Under the pieces are notes generated by a model that saw nothing but the letters and a program-made list of their open reading frames with translations, did no database searches and had not been told where the DNA came from. A stretch of DNA of 31,021 nucleotides, from NCBI GenBank assembly GCA_964593555.1, contig CAZQIC010000047.1, forward strand, positions 1-31,021, given 5' to 3'. This document shows, in pieces, positions 7,602-17,071 of this stretch. Every line of letters begins with the position of its first letter. Within the stretch, counting starts at the first letter, position 1. Made by a program: the position numbers and the translations under genes. The stretch is from CAZQIC01 sp964593555 (GTDB taxonomy: Bacteria > Bacteroidota > Bacteroidia > JAFLBG01).

Positions 7602-10600
7602 ATGCCCAAAGCGTTTAGCAAATTACTTATCCCCGCATTTTTATTCCTGTTTTGTTTTGCCAAGAATAGTAAGGCAACGCATATTGTCGGAGGAAACCTC
7701 GCATACGAATATCTTGGGCCCTCGGGAGGCGGGAACTATGGTTATCGTGTAACATTCAAAACTTATATCGATTGTAATTCTATTTTCTGGGGCGCAGGTT
7801 TTCCTGAACCGGTTTTACAAGTTGGTGTTTATGAAGGACCCGCCTTACCCGCATCGAGTGCCAATCTTCCAAGAACAACAATAATTAATATGCCCATCCT
7901 TGACTCCATGCCAATTACAGCAGGAGTATCAAGTACATGTGCAGTTGGAACAAGCATATGTGTATATGAGATCACTTACCAGGCTACAGTTAATCTTCCA
8001 TTATCCTTTCAGGGCTACCACTTGTTTTACGACAGATGTTGCAGAGTAGGTTCAATTGTTAATCTTAATTTACCGGGAAGCCAGGGTCTTGCTTTTCATG
8101 CATACATTCCTCCTACTCTTGTAAATAACAGCTCACCAGTATTTTCAGATGTGCCTGTTCCTTTTCTTTGTGTAAATGATACCGCAAGTATTTTGAACAC
8201 CGCATTTGATCCCGATGGAGATGTTTTGATATTTTCATTTGAAGATCCTTACCAGGGTTTTGGAACTACATTGAGTCCTGCTCCTCCACTGCCCAATCCA
8301 TTGACATGGCCAATACCACCTGTTAATTGGCAGGCAGGTTATAACAAAAACCAACCCTTTGGTGTGGCTGGTTACAATTACATCAATGCATCTACAGGTT
8401 ACTCGCGGTATATGTCAAATGCAATTGGAGATTATGTCGTCGCGGTTGAAATCAAAGAGTACAGAAATAATATTTTAATAGGGATCACACGGCGCGACAT
8501 GCAAATACTCGTTGGCAATTGTCCAACTAATCCTCCGCCTAACCTTGTTGCTGCATCAGGAAGCGGTCAAACTGCATATACGATTACAGAAGGTGACAGT
8601 ATCTGTTTTCCAATTATTTATACCGATCAGTTTGCAGATAGTATTACGCTCACTGCCAACGGACCTATATTTGATATGTCGCAGGTAAATCCACCAGCTA
8701 CAATTACAACACCTGTTGTTGGCGACAGTATTGTAAGCACACAGTTTTGCTGGAACACTGATTGCGGACAATCTCAACCATTGCCATATGTTTTTACTGT
8801 ATCTGTAAAAGATAATGGCTGCCCAAATAAAACCACCAATACAGTTTACTCTATTTTGGTAAGACCATTTGTGGGCCCTTCAACACTTAGCGGGCCATTA
8901 CAAAGTTGTTCATTCAGCAATGCAGGTCCCTATAGCGTATCCAGTATAGTCGGAGCAATTTACAATTGGACAATTACCGGAGGAACACAAGCCACAGGAG
9001 GAAATGGCAATAGCATTACAGTAAACTGGGATGCTGCTGGAACAGGAACAGTAAGAGTAAGAACAACAAGTGCCAACGGTTGTAATGGCGGTATACTTAC
9101 CAGAACAGTTTCTATTAGCGGCGGGCCTCCTGTTGATGCTGGTAATGACACCACCATTTGCTCCGGAAGTACAATAACAATTGGAGCAAGCTCAGGTGGT
9201 GGATATGTTTACGGATGGACGCCAACTACAGGACTAAGTAATCCGAACATTGCGCAGCCTCAGCTTACACTAACTAATTTAACCGCAGGAATAGTTTCAC
9301 ATACTTATATCTTAAGCGTAACGGATACTGTACTTGTATGTACAGCAATGGACACTGTTGTTGTTTCTGTTAGACCATCTCCTCCTGTTGATGCAGGGAG
9401 CAATAAAACAATTTGTGTTGGCAACAACACGCAACTAACTGCATCCGGCGCTGCAACTTATTTATGGGCGCCATCGGCAGGATTAAGCGCAACAACAGGT
9501 GCTAATCCAACTGCATCGCCCACGATTACCACTACATATACTGTAATAGGAACTGATGTAGCGGGCTGTACCAATACCGACGTAATAACAATTACGATCG
9601 TGATCGCAGCTCCGGCAGATGCAGGTCCCGATTCATGGGCATGCCCGGGATACACTACACAGCTCAGCGGATCGGGCGGAGTCACCTATGTTTGGTCACC
9701 ATCCGGAAGCTTAAGTAACGGCACTATTTTTAATCCGGTAGCCTCACCAACCACAACCACACAATATTCCTTAACTGTTACCGATGGAAACGGATGTACA
9801 GGTACGGATACAATTTGGGTAACAGTGGTCGGCACAGTTCCAACCGATGCAGGACCAGATACAGTAGTTTGCAGAGGCAGTTCAATTACTATTGGAGGGG
9901 CGCCGACCGCACCTGCAGGTTCTATTTACAATTGGACGCCGGCAGCAAGTTTAAGTGATCCAACAACTGCCAACCCCATTGCTAATCCAACAATAACCAC
10001 AACTTATTATATAACGGTTACTAACGATACCTGTTCCGGATCTGATAGTGTAATTGTTACTGTTTTAGATCCCCCTACTGTTGATGTTACAGCAAATTCT
10101 CCTATTTGTATTGGCGATAGCATAACACTTACTGCAATTGGTGCAACAAATTATCAATGGTCACCATCGACCGGACTTAATTCAACAACAGGATCGAGTG
10201 TAATTGCGAAACCAACAATTCAAACAACGTATACTGTCATTGGTACCGATGTAAGCGGTTGTACGAATAGTGATACCGTTCGTATTTCTATAAATCTATT
10301 ACCAATTGTCGATGCCGGACCGGACACAACAATTTGTAATGGTGCGGGAATTACTCTTTCAGCGTCTGGCGGCATCACTTATATCTGGACTCCGGCATCA
10401 GGATTAAATGCAAATACGGGAGCCAATCCTTTTGCACAGCCCACTATACAAACAACATATACCGTTGTTGCAACAGACATCAATGGATGTAAAAACAACG
10501 ATAGTGTTACTCTGTCTCTTAGCGCGGCACCAACAATCATTGCAAGTAATAACGATACAATCTGCCGAGGTGCAAATGCAAGCCTGAGTGCTACCGGCGG

Positions 10601-11951
10601 TAATACTTATACATGGTCCCCTTCTACCGGACTTAGTGCAACAACAGGTTCGCCAATAACAACCTCTCCTCCCGCCTCAACAACATATACTGTAACAGGA
10701 ACAGATGTAAGCGGATGTACAAATATAGATACCGTGAGAATTGTGGTTAATCAATTGCCGCCTGTAAATGCGGGCCCAAACAGAGCAATTTGTATTGGCG
10801 CATCAACAACATTATCTGCAAGCGGCGCAACAGGTTATTCATGGTCACCGGCAATAGGATTAAGTACAACAACCGGAGCCGGTACTGTTGCATCACCAAC
10901 CATTACAACAATGTATTATGTTTCTGGTGCGGATGGCAATAGCTGTTCTAATATTGATTCGGTTTTAATTACTGTTAATCCCTTACCAACAGTTGATGCG
11001 GGAATTAGTGTTAGTATTTGCCAGGGCGATTCTGCAAGTCTCACTGCAACAGGCGCCACTTCATATTCATGGCGACCATTAGCAACAGTAAGCAATCCCA
11101 ATAGCGCTGTTACATTTGCTTTTCCAACGAGACCAACAACTTATACTGTTACGGGATTGGACGGAAACGGTTGTATCAATCGCGATACAGTTAGAGTAGA
11201 GGTATTTTTTATTAATGTAAATGACACTGCTATATGTCTTAACGGAAGCGCAACATTAAATGCCTCACACGGAGGAGCCGTCTCTTATGTCTGGTCTCCG
11301 GCAACAGGATTAAGCAGCACAAGCACAGCCATAACTATTGCAACACCAACAATCCTTACCAGTTACACTGTTGTTGCAACAGATACAGCAGGTTGTGTTT
11401 CGACAGATGTTGTAACCGTTGATGTACTTGATTTACCAACACCATCATTTACGTATTCTATGGTTCCTGTTTGCGAAGGTGTAAAAGTGGAATTTACAAA
11501 TACGAGCACCGGAGCAGCCAACTACATATGGACCTTTGGAGATGGAAGCACATCTACACTTCCAAACCCATCACATGTTTATGTTTATTCGTCCTCAGCA
11601 ACAGCAAGGCTGGATGCATACAATAGTTTTGGATGCAACGATGCTTACCAAAGTCTGCTTCAATTTTCAGACTTCTATTCATACTTGCAATACACGCAGC
11701 CAAATGTGATAACACCAAACTTCGATGGCTTTAATGATATATTCAATATTTCACTGAGCGGAGAATATTTAGGATGTACTTCATTAAAAATTTATGACCG
11801 ATGGGGTGTTTTAATATTTGAAGCGAGCCGCTTTAATCATGCATGGGATGGAAGAACCACAGCTGGCGAGCCTGTTGCCGAAGGAACATACTTTTACACT
11901 TACAAGATACAGGACACTGAACTGAAAGGGTTTATAACATTGATTAGGTAA
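7602..11951 (+). CDS. Giant T9SS type B (gliding-associated) surface protein
   Basis: A 1449-residue secreted, adhesin-like protein. A signal peptide (to about residue 25) is followed by a Bacteroidota N-terminal region beginning ATHIVGGNLAYEYLG (about 25-300), a region with a PKD-like fold (about 420-505), ten tandem Ig/PKD-like repeats (about 509-1278), a true PKD domain (about 1285-1355, YIWTFGDGSTS) and a C-terminal type B sorting domain (about 1365-1449, VITPNFDGFNDIFNI, KIYDRWGVLIFE, WDGRT, AEGTYFY). Type B tails direct export and surface attachment by the type IX system. Composition is dominated by Thr, Ser, Gly and Asp. It follows the GEVED gene by 13 nt. Adhesion is inferred from the architecture; the ligand is unknown. 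Confidence 0.88.
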   Translation: MPKAFSKLLIPAFLFLFCFAKNSKATHIVGGNLAYEYLGPSGGGNYGYRVTFKTYIDCNSIFWGAGFPEPVLQVGVYEGPALPASSANLPRTTIINMPILDSMPITAGVSSTCAVGTSICVYEITYQATVNLPLSFQGYHLFYDRCCRVGSIVNLNLPGSQGLAFHAYIPPTLVNNSSPVFSDVPVPFLCVNDTASILNTAFDPDGDVLIFSFEDPYQGFGTTLSPAPPLPNPLTWPIPPVNWQAGYNKNQPFGVAGYNYINASTGYSRYMSNAIGDYVVAVEIKEYRNNILIGITRRDMQILVGNCPTNPPPNLVAASGSGQTAYTITEGDSICFPIIYTDQFADSITLTANGPIFDMSQVNPPATITTPVVGDSIVSTQFCWNTDCGQSQPLPYVFTVSVKDNGCPNKTTNTVYSILVRPFVGPSTLSGPLQSCSFSNAGPYSVSSIVGAIYNWTITGGTQATGGNGNSITVNWDAAGTGTVRVRTTSANGCNGGILTRTVSISGGPPVDAGNDTTICSGSTITIGASSGGGYVYGWTPTTGLSNPNIAQPQLTLTNLTAGIVSHTYILSVTDTVLVCTAMDTVVVSVRPSPPVDAGSNKTICVGNNTQLTASGAATYLWAPSAGLSATTGANPTASPTITTTYTVIGTDVAGCTNTDVITITIVIAAPADAGPDSWACPGYTTQLSGSGGVTYVWSPSGSLSNGTIFNPVASPTTTTQYSLTVTDGNGCTGTDTIWVTVVGTVPTDAGPDTVVCRGSSITIGGAPTAPAGSIYNWTPAASLSDPTTANPIANPTITTTYYITVTNDTCSGSDSVIVTVLDPPTVDVTANSPICIGDSITLTAIGATNYQWSPSTGLNSTTGSSVIAKPTIQTTYTVIGTDVSGCTNSDTVRISINLLPIVDAGPDTTICNGAGITLSASGGITYIWTPASGLNANTGANPFAQPTIQTTYTVVATDINGCKNNDSVTLSLSAAPTIIASNNDTICRGANASLSATGGNTYTWSPSTGLSATTGSPITTSPPASTTYTVTGTDVSGCTNIDTVRIVVNQLPPVNAGPNRAICIGASTTLSASGATGYSWSPAIGLSTTTGAGTVASPTITTMYYVSGADGNSCSNIDSVLITVNPLPTVDAGISVSICQGDSASLTATGATSYSWRPLATVSNPNSAVTFAFPTRPTTYTVTGLDGNGCINRDTVRVEVFFINVNDTAICLNGSATLNASHGGAVSYVWSPATGLSSTSTAITIATPTILTSYTVVATDTAGCVSTDVVTVDVLDLPTPSFTYSMVPVCEGVKVEFTNTSTGAANYIWTFGDGSTSTLPNPSHVYVYSSSATARLDAYNSFGCNDAYQSLLQFSDFYSYLQYTQPNVITPNFDGFNDIFNISLSGEYLGCTSLKIYDRWGVLIFEASRFNHAWDGRTTAGEPVAEGTYFYTYKIQDTELKGFITLIR
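9126..11436 (+). repeat. Ten tandem Ig/PKD-like coding repeats of about 77 codons
   Basis: Each unit follows the pattern PxVDAGPDxTIC-G-s-TLsAsGa-tYxWsPstGLs-ttg-npxAxPtxTTTYtVtgTD-sGCtntDtVxItV. Two Cys per unit (in the TIC and GC motifs) could form one disulfide. The units are clearly homologous as protein but quite diverged as DNA, pointing to old duplications. The tenth unit has a shortened opening (INVNDTAIC). Confidence 0.85.
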
Positions 11952-11955
11952 GCCC

Positions 11956-11985
11956 AAAAACACTGTTTTTACGGATTTTTTTAAT
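11956..11985 (+). terminator. Weak terminator-like hairpin after the type B gene
   Basis: AAAAAC and GTTTTT form a 6-bp, mostly A-T stem around ACT, followed 6 nt later by a run of seven T. The stem is weak, so this is only a tentative terminator, but its place 5 nt after the stop and before the rplS promoter fits. Confidence 0.25.
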
Positions 11986-11999
11986 TTATAATATTTACT

Positions 12000-12007
12000 T
12001 ATCTTCG
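12000..12007 (+). promoter_or_regulatory. Probable -7 element of rplS
   Basis: TATCTTCG differs from TAnnTTTG at one position. It would start a transcript near 12013 with a leader of about 38 nt before the rplS ATG. No good -33 TTG is seen. Confidence 0.35.
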
Positions 12008-12050
12008 CAGTCCGTTTTTAGGAAATAACATTAATAATTGCATATAGATT

Positions 12051-12419
12051 ATGGAACTTTTAAAATTTGTATCTGAAAATTTAACTCATAAAGTTAATTT
12101 TCCGGCATTTAAAGCAGGAGACACTATCACAGTTCACTATAAAATTAAAGAAGGTGATAAAGAACGTGTACAGCAATATCAAGGTGTTGTACTTAAAGTT
12201 CGCGGTGAAGGTTCATTGAAATCATTTACTGTAAGAAAAATATCTAACAGCATTGGTGTAGAAAGGGTATTTCCTTTAAACTCACCTTTTATTGAAAAGA
12301 TAGAGGTGAATAAAAAAGGTATTGTACGTAAAGCTAAGATCTATTATCTGCGCGAGTTGAGTGGTAAGAAAGCCCGTATAGAAGAGAAACGCGAGAAAGA
12401 AGCTGAAGTAAGTGCTTAA
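12051..12419 (+). CDS. rplS: 50S ribosomal protein L19
   Basis: Large-subunit ribosomal protein at the 30S-50S interface. The 122-residue sequence has the L19 core: FKAGDTITVHYKIKEGDKERVQQYQG-type opening, then SFTVRKISNSIGVERVFPLNSP and KAKIYYLRELSGKKARIEEK. The length is usual, with a short Lys/Glu-rich tail (REKEAEVSA). It appears to be a single-gene transcription unit with a promoter candidate at 12000 and a strong terminator at 12437-12478. Confidence 0.97.
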   Translation: MELLKFVSENLTHKVNFPAFKAGDTITVHYKIKEGDKERVQQYQGVVLKVRGEGSLKSFTVRKISNSIGVERVFPLNSPFIEKIEVNKKGIVRKAKIYYLRELSGKKARIEEKREKEAEVSA

Positions 12420-12436
12420 CTAATTTCTCATTATTT

Positions 12437-12478
12437 AAACCCCTTTGTGTAATAAACACGAAGGGGTTTTTGTTTTTT
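12437..12478 (+). terminator. Strong intrinsic terminator after rplS
   Basis: AAACCCCTTTGTGT pairs with ACACGAAGGGGTTT (one G-U pair in the RNA) around the loop AATAA, followed by a T-rich tail to 12478. This is a textbook rho-independent terminator. It ends only 14 nt before the start of the next gene. Confidence 0.9.
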
Positions 12479-12492
12479 AGCCAAATCGAATT

Positions 12493-13425
12493 ATGAGTAA
12501 AGAAAAAATTAATGCCGACCTGGGTTTTGGAACAAAGCCAACACAAAGCGATACGCGGTTCATCAATAAGGACGGAACCTTTAACGTTGCCCGTAAGGGA
12601 TCATCCGGGTTTATAAAAAATTTCGAGATCTATCACAGGCTTATTTCTATGTCATGGTCATCATTTTTATTGGTGGTCATTTTATCGTACACTGTTTTAA
12701 ATTTTCTTTTTGCGCTTTTATATTACTCCATTGGTACGAATCATCTTGCCGGTGCCATTCAGGGAACAAGGTATGAAGAGTTTATGGATGCATTTTTCTT
12801 TAGCTCTCAAACCATAACAACACTGGGATATGGCCGCATTGCACCGGTCGGTTTTCTTGCCAATTCAATAGCTGCTTTTGAATCAATGCTTGGCCTTTTA
12901 GGATTTGCATTAGCTACGGGCTTGCTTTATGGAAGATTTTCGAGACCGGTTGCAAAAATACTTTACAGTAACAATGCACTGATAGCACCATACAGGGGAG
13001 GAAAAGGATTTATGTTCCGCCTCGTAAATAAAAGGCATAATCAACTTATTGAGTCGGAAGTGGACGTTACGTTAACCATGAACAAACAAAAAGACGGAAT
13101 TACATTCCGCTCTTATGAACCTTTGAAACTTGAAATTAAAAAAATAAATTTCTTAGCATTAAGCTGGACCGTGGTGCATCCAATAGACGAACAAAGTCCT
13201 TTGCATAATTTAACAGAGGAGGACTTAAAAAAAAACGATGCGGAATTTATTATTCTGCTGAAAGCATTTGACGATACATTCTCTCAAAATGTTTATTCAA
13301 GAAATTCATATAAATTTCCAGAGATCGTTTGGGGAGCAAAATTTATAAGCATGATCGGAACAGGAGAAAGTTCATTCTCATTGGATATGAGTAAAATAAA
13401 CAGTTACGAGAAAGTACAGTTGTAG
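12493..13425 (+). CDS. Inward-rectifier potassium channel (Kir family)
   Basis: Inner-membrane K+ channel of the prokaryotic Kir family, 310 residues. It has a cytoplasmic N-terminus with the conserved FINKDGTFNVARKG stretch, TM1 (about 56-79), a pore helix with selectivity filter TTLGYG (Thr109 to Gly114), TM2 (about 123-147, with Gly134/Gly137 as possible hinge) and a beta-rich cytoplasmic domain from RFSRPVAKILYSNNALIAPYRG onward (about 148-310). The length fits the family. The conserved N-terminus fixes the ATG at 12493, only 14 nt from the rplS terminator, so the promoter must overlap that terminator or expression depends on read-through. A strong hairpin closes the gene. Confidence 0.92.
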   Translation: MSKEKINADLGFGTKPTQSDTRFINKDGTFNVARKGSSGFIKNFEIYHRLISMSWSSFLLVVILSYTVLNFLFALLYYSIGTNHLAGAIQGTRYEEFMDAFFFSSQTITTLGYGRIAPVGFLANSIAAFESMLGLLGFALATGLLYGRFSRPVAKILYSNNALIAPYRGGKGFMFRLVNKRHNQLIESEVDVTLTMNKQKDGITFRSYEPLKLEIKKINFLALSWTVVHPIDEQSPLHNLTEEDLKKNDAEFIILLKAFDDTFSQNVYSRNSYKFPEIVWGAKFISMIGTGESSFSLDMSKINSYEKVQL

Positions 13426-13444
13426 AGATAATTATATAAATCAA

Positions 13445-13476
13445 GGAGCCCCGTTAATTAAAATTAACGGGGCTCC
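13445..13476. terminator. Bidirectional terminator between convergent genes
   Basis: GGAGCCCCGTTAAT and ATTAACGGGGCTCC form a perfect 14-bp stem around TAAA. It lies between the stop of the channel gene (plus) and the stop of the propeller-like gene (minus). The T tracts on both sides are short, but the stem is very stable and the placement fits a shared terminator. Confidence 0.8.
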
Positions 13477-13494
13477 TCGTTTAAAAAATATTAT

Positions 13495-14832
13495 TTACTC
13501 TACGATAAATTTATCGCTGGCCAATACTTTACTGCCATCTGAAATTTGATAGAAATATAAACCGGAAGACAATCCCGCTCTATCAAATGTTACATTATAA
13601 TTCGAAGGACTTGAAATTGTTTTCACAGCTCTTCCTGTAAGATCATACAATATCACCGACAAACCTTTCAGTTCTCCATAACTTGACGGAATATTGATAA
13701 AGGCTTTTGAAGAAACAGGATTTGGATAAAGTGTTGCCTTGTCCAACTGTTTATTTTTTTCATCAACACCAACTGCTGCATCCCATAGTGCTATATAATT
13801 AGCAGTTACACTACTTGCCTGAGTAAAAAGCCCTCCGGTATATAACCCCCAGTTATAAACCATGAAGGCATAAACACCATCATTCATTCCTGTACTCATT
13901 GCCGACCATGTGGCTGAATTCCATTTTGCCAGTTTTGCTGTTCCCGTTACATTATCCATGTTAGTAAAGTTACCACCTACATATATTTTTCCATCATAGC
14001 CATATATGGTATTAACCCTTTGATCTGCACCCGTACCCATTGCGTTCCAGTTAGTACCATCCCATCTTGCAATATAGCTTAAGCTGGTTGATCCGATTTG
14101 AGTGAAACCTCCTCCTAAAAAAATATCGGTATCATTTGATGCTATGGTCAATGGATTTCCCCCTACAAATGTATTGCCTGTACCCAATGCGGACCAAACT
14201 GTCCCGTTCCATTTAGCTATCCTATCTGCAGTGGTTCCTCCCATTGTGGTAAATGCCCCTGCAACATATAAATCCAATCCGTGAGTTGTCATTGTTGTTA
14301 CCAAACCACCAATACTTGTGCCTCCAGCAACATCACTCCAGGTGTTTCCATCCCATTTAGCAATGTTGTTTACTGCTACACCACCTGCGTTATCAAATAA
14401 ACCACCAACATATAATTCATTATTGTAAACTTTCATGCAATTTATAAGTGGAATTCCGGCCCCCATTGTTATACCTGATCCAACTGCGGACCATTTCAAA
14501 CCGTTCCACCTGGCAAGACATTGTGTTGTTGCAACACCATTCGCGTTTCCAAACAAACCGGCCGCATATAATTCACCGTTAAAAACACATACAGAGGTAA
14601 GAAAGTTATTGGCAAAACCCGTCATTCCGGTACCCAGGGGACCATAGCTTGAGCCATTCCAAATACCAATAGCATTGCCGGGGCTTTGAAACCAGCCTCC
14701 TATTACAAGTTCTCCATTATAAACTGTGAATGCAGTAACCTCCCGTCCTGTACCATTACCTAAAGGAATCCATTGTTGTGCATTAGTAAACAAACTGAAT
14801 GAAACCAACAATACGAGTAAAAGTTTTTTCAT
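13495..14832 (-). CDS. Secreted propeller-like protein, T9SS type A sorting domain
   Basis: A 445-residue extracellular protein. An in-frame start at 14910 would add 26 residues before the signal peptide, so I prefer the ATG at 14832 (MKKLLLVLLVSFSLFTNAQQ). The mature part holds seven repeats of about 48 residues with the pattern IAKWNGTxWSALGTG...VYNNELYVGGxF, as expected for a seven-bladed beta-propeller-like fold. The end (about 365-445) is a type A sorting domain (TLYPNPVSSKAFINIP, LYDLTGRAVK, LSSGLYFYQI). No catalytic residues were recognised, and the ligand is unknown. It is preceded by about 170 nt that hold a weak TATCTTTC motif (14945-14938) and no other clear signal. Confidence 0.82.
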   Translation of the reverse strand: MKKLLLVLLVSFSLFTNAQQWIPLGNGTGREVTAFTVYNGELVIGGWFQSPGNAIGIWNGSSYGPLGTGMTGFANNFLTSVCVFNGELYAAGLFGNANGVATTQCLARWNGLKWSAVGSGITMGAGIPLINCMKVYNNELYVGGLFDNAGGVAVNNIAKWDGNTWSDVAGGTSIGGLVTTMTTHGLDLYVAGAFTTMGGTTADRIAKWNGTVWSALGTGNTFVGGNPLTIASNDTDIFLGGGFTQIGSTSLSYIARWDGTNWNAMGTGADQRVNTIYGYDGKIYVGGNFTNMDNVTGTAKLAKWNSATWSAMSTGMNDGVYAFMVYNWGLYTGGLFTQASSVTANYIALWDAAVGVDEKNKQLDKATLYPNPVSSKAFINIPSSYGELKGLSVILYDLTGRAVKTISSPSNYNVTFDRAGLSSGLYFYQISDGSKVLASDKFIVE

Positions 14833-15002
14833 GTTTTCGTGTTTTATTTTAAGATCATTTGTCAACTCTGTTGTTATTAATAATAGAACTGGTATTCGAT
14901 TAAAATTCAAAGAAGCTTATTAGTTTCTAAATTTAATGAAAGATACAAAAAAGAATAAAAAAATAAAGACCATAAGTCAGGTTTCTTACAGTTGAGAAAA
15001 CC

Positions 15003-17033
15003 CTACTTTTCTACTATTACAAACTCGGTTCTCCTGTTTTTAGTCCTGCCTTCCTCTGTATCATTAGAAGCTATTGGAACCGCCTTTCCATGACCTTCAT
15101 ATTTCACCAACCTTCCCGGATCAATACCTTTGAATTTCAACATGTCAAAAACTGTAAAAGCCCTGCGTTTAGATAAGGTCATATTATCTTCGTCATTACC
15201 CACATTATCGGTATGACCATGAATCTCAATTTTAATAGTAGGATTTTCATTCAGAAAATTTACAAATTCATCTATCACTATTCTCGATTCTTTTTTGAGC
15301 TCCGCAGAATTTGTAGCATAATAGATATTATTGAGGGTATATGTTTTTCCGATCTCAACAGGCTTCACTTCAAAATTCACTTTAATAGGCTTCATATCTG
15401 ATGCTGTATCTTTTGCCATGGATATTACCTGGGAGTTAAATGCATAGTCCTTCTTTTTTACTGTAACAATAATATCTTCCTTTTTTTTGATGTTCACAAT
15501 TGCAATGTATTCTCCGGTGGTGGTATCCGTTACTACGCCGGTTTCCTTTTTACCTTCAGCTGATTTTATTTCAACCTGTGCTCCTGTTAGCACCTCTCCT
15601 GTTTCAGTTTTTAATGTTCCTTTAATAAATTTAACCGGATCTGGACGAGCCTCTTTATAAAGATCAAAAGAATAAATATCCCAGCCGCCTACTGATCTGC
15701 CTTTCACTTTGCTTCTGTTATTCGATGCAAAGTATCCGAGCTTACCATCAGTACTTGCAAAGAAACCTAAGTCGTCTGCTTCTGTATTGATAGGATATCC
15801 AATATTTTTTGGCTGCAGCCATTTTCCATTATCATCTTTCTTCACATAAAAAATATCAAAGCCACCAAAACCAGGCTGACCATCGGAAGAATAATAAAGA
15901 GTTTCGCTATCGGAATGCATAAAAGGGGATTTATCATTTCCACTTGTATTAATTGTTGGGCCAAGATTTTCAGGCGGACTCCATTTTCCTGTTTCGTCAC
16001 GAATACTTTTATAAATATCTATTCCTCCAAGACCGCCTTTTCTGTCACTCGCGAAATACAAACTCTTTCCATCAGCAGCAATAGAAGGTTGAGAATCCCA
16101 ATCTATCTTATCATTAATTCCTTCTACTTTTTGGATCTCTGTCCATTTACCATCCACAAAATCGGAATAGTAAACATCACAATTCATTTGAGGACCACCT
16201 TCATCCTTACAAATGGTATAGAACAAATGTTTGTTATCAATAGAAACCGTTGCTCCGCCCTCGTTCTCATTTTTATTATATGGAGCAGGCATTGGTCCGC
16301 CTTGTTCGAACTTGTTTAATGAACTGCGTTTGCTTACTGAAAAAATTTCGATCAACTTATCCGAAATCATACCGGGAGTTCCACTTTTCGAAGCAGAACT
16401 TGCAGGCATGCGCCTTGTATACAAAGCCATTTCATTATCAGGAGAAATTATTGGGAGGTACTCATCCTTATCAGTACATATATCACTCACCGGATTAGGA
16501 TCAAAAGGTACCGGATTGTTTTTAAGATCCTCAATAGCTTTATAAGTCTTCGCATACTTCAACATTTCTTTTGCCTGCCCTAATTTCCCATCATAGTCTT
16601 TTGCAAATTTTGTATCATCCTCGTCGCTGAAATTCACAAACTGTTCCAGGTATTTTATAGCTTCAACATTATTTTCTTTTTCGTAATACGCGAAACCTAA
16701 AAAATAATAAACATCGGAATGAAACTTCGGGCATTTCTCTACAACTTTTAACAAATATGGAATAAGAGGTTCATAATTGCCACCTCTTAATTTTATTGTA
16801 ACAGATTTTTCTAATGCATATGCAAAATTAGCAGCAGGATATTCCGGTTCTATTTCAAGGGCTTTTTCGAGGAATACCATACGTTCCTCTTTTTTATTTT
16901 TTCTATCAACTCCACTCTCATAATTTTTTATCGCCTCCTTATCCTCGATCTCAAGGCATTTGGGAGCTTCTTCTTTTTGAGCAAAAAGAGTAATACTTGT
17001 AAAAAGCATTATTATCAACGAGACGAAACGCAT
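15003..17033 (-). CDS. OmpA-family protein with TPR, WD40-like and CRD domains (PorE-like)
   Basis: Envelope protein expected to anchor an outer-membrane assembly to peptidoglycan. I chose the ATG at 17033, which begins a signal peptide (MRFVSLIIMLFTSITLFAQ), over the longer start at 17081. Domains of the 676-residue form: TPR-like helices (about 30-170), a WD40/PD40 propeller (about 180-440, with repeated YFASDRKGGLGGIDIY and YYSSDGQPGFGGFDIF units), a carboxypeptidase-regulatory domain (about 455-525) and an OmpA C-terminal domain (about 555-676, EIHGHTDNVGNDEDNMTLSKRRA). This domain order is that of PorE, a T9SS component of Porphyromonas gingivalis. The signal peptide has no lipobox, unlike what I recall for PorE. 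Several Bacteroidota paralogues share the order, so PorE identity is not proven. Confidence 0.8.
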   Translation of the reverse strand: MRFVSLIIMLFTSITLFAQKEEAPKCLEIEDKEAIKNYESGVDRKNKKEERMVFLEKALEIEPEYPAANFAYALEKSVTIKLRGGNYEPLIPYLLKVVEKCPKFHSDVYYFLGFAYYEKENNVEAIKYLEQFVNFSDEDDTKFAKDYDGKLGQAKEMLKYAKTYKAIEDLKNNPVPFDPNPVSDICTDKDEYLPIISPDNEMALYTRRMPASSASKSGTPGMISDKLIEIFSVSKRSSLNKFEQGGPMPAPYNKNENEGGATVSIDNKHLFYTICKDEGGPQMNCDVYYSDFVDGKWTEIQKVEGINDKIDWDSQPSIAADGKSLYFASDRKGGLGGIDIYKSIRDETGKWSPPENLGPTINTSGNDKSPFMHSDSETLYYSSDGQPGFGGFDIFYVKKDDNGKWLQPKNIGYPINTEADDLGFFASTDGKLGYFASNNRSKVKGRSVGGWDIYSFDLYKEARPDPVKFIKGTLKTETGEVLTGAQVEIKSAEGKKETGVVTDTTTGEYIAIVNIKKKEDIIVTVKKKDYAFNSQVISMAKDTASDMKPIKVNFEVKPVEIGKTYTLNNIYYATNSAELKKESRIVIDEFVNFLNENPTIKIEIHGHTDNVGNDEDNMTLSKRRAFTVFDMLKFKGIDPGRLVKYEGHGKAVPIASNDTEEGRTKNRRTEFVIVEK

Positions 17034-17071
17034 AATTTTCTTGCTTTTTTGTTTCAACCAGAGTAAGAGCA

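Noticed and set aside
9126..11436. Recent DNA tandem duplication or CRISPR-like array
   Set aside because: The ten units are similar only as protein; the DNA is well diverged and there are no spacers.
15915..16545. Overlapping plus-strand open frames (104-134 codons) inside the PorE-like gene
   Set aside because: They are antisense to clear PD40 repeats and have no coding features of their own.
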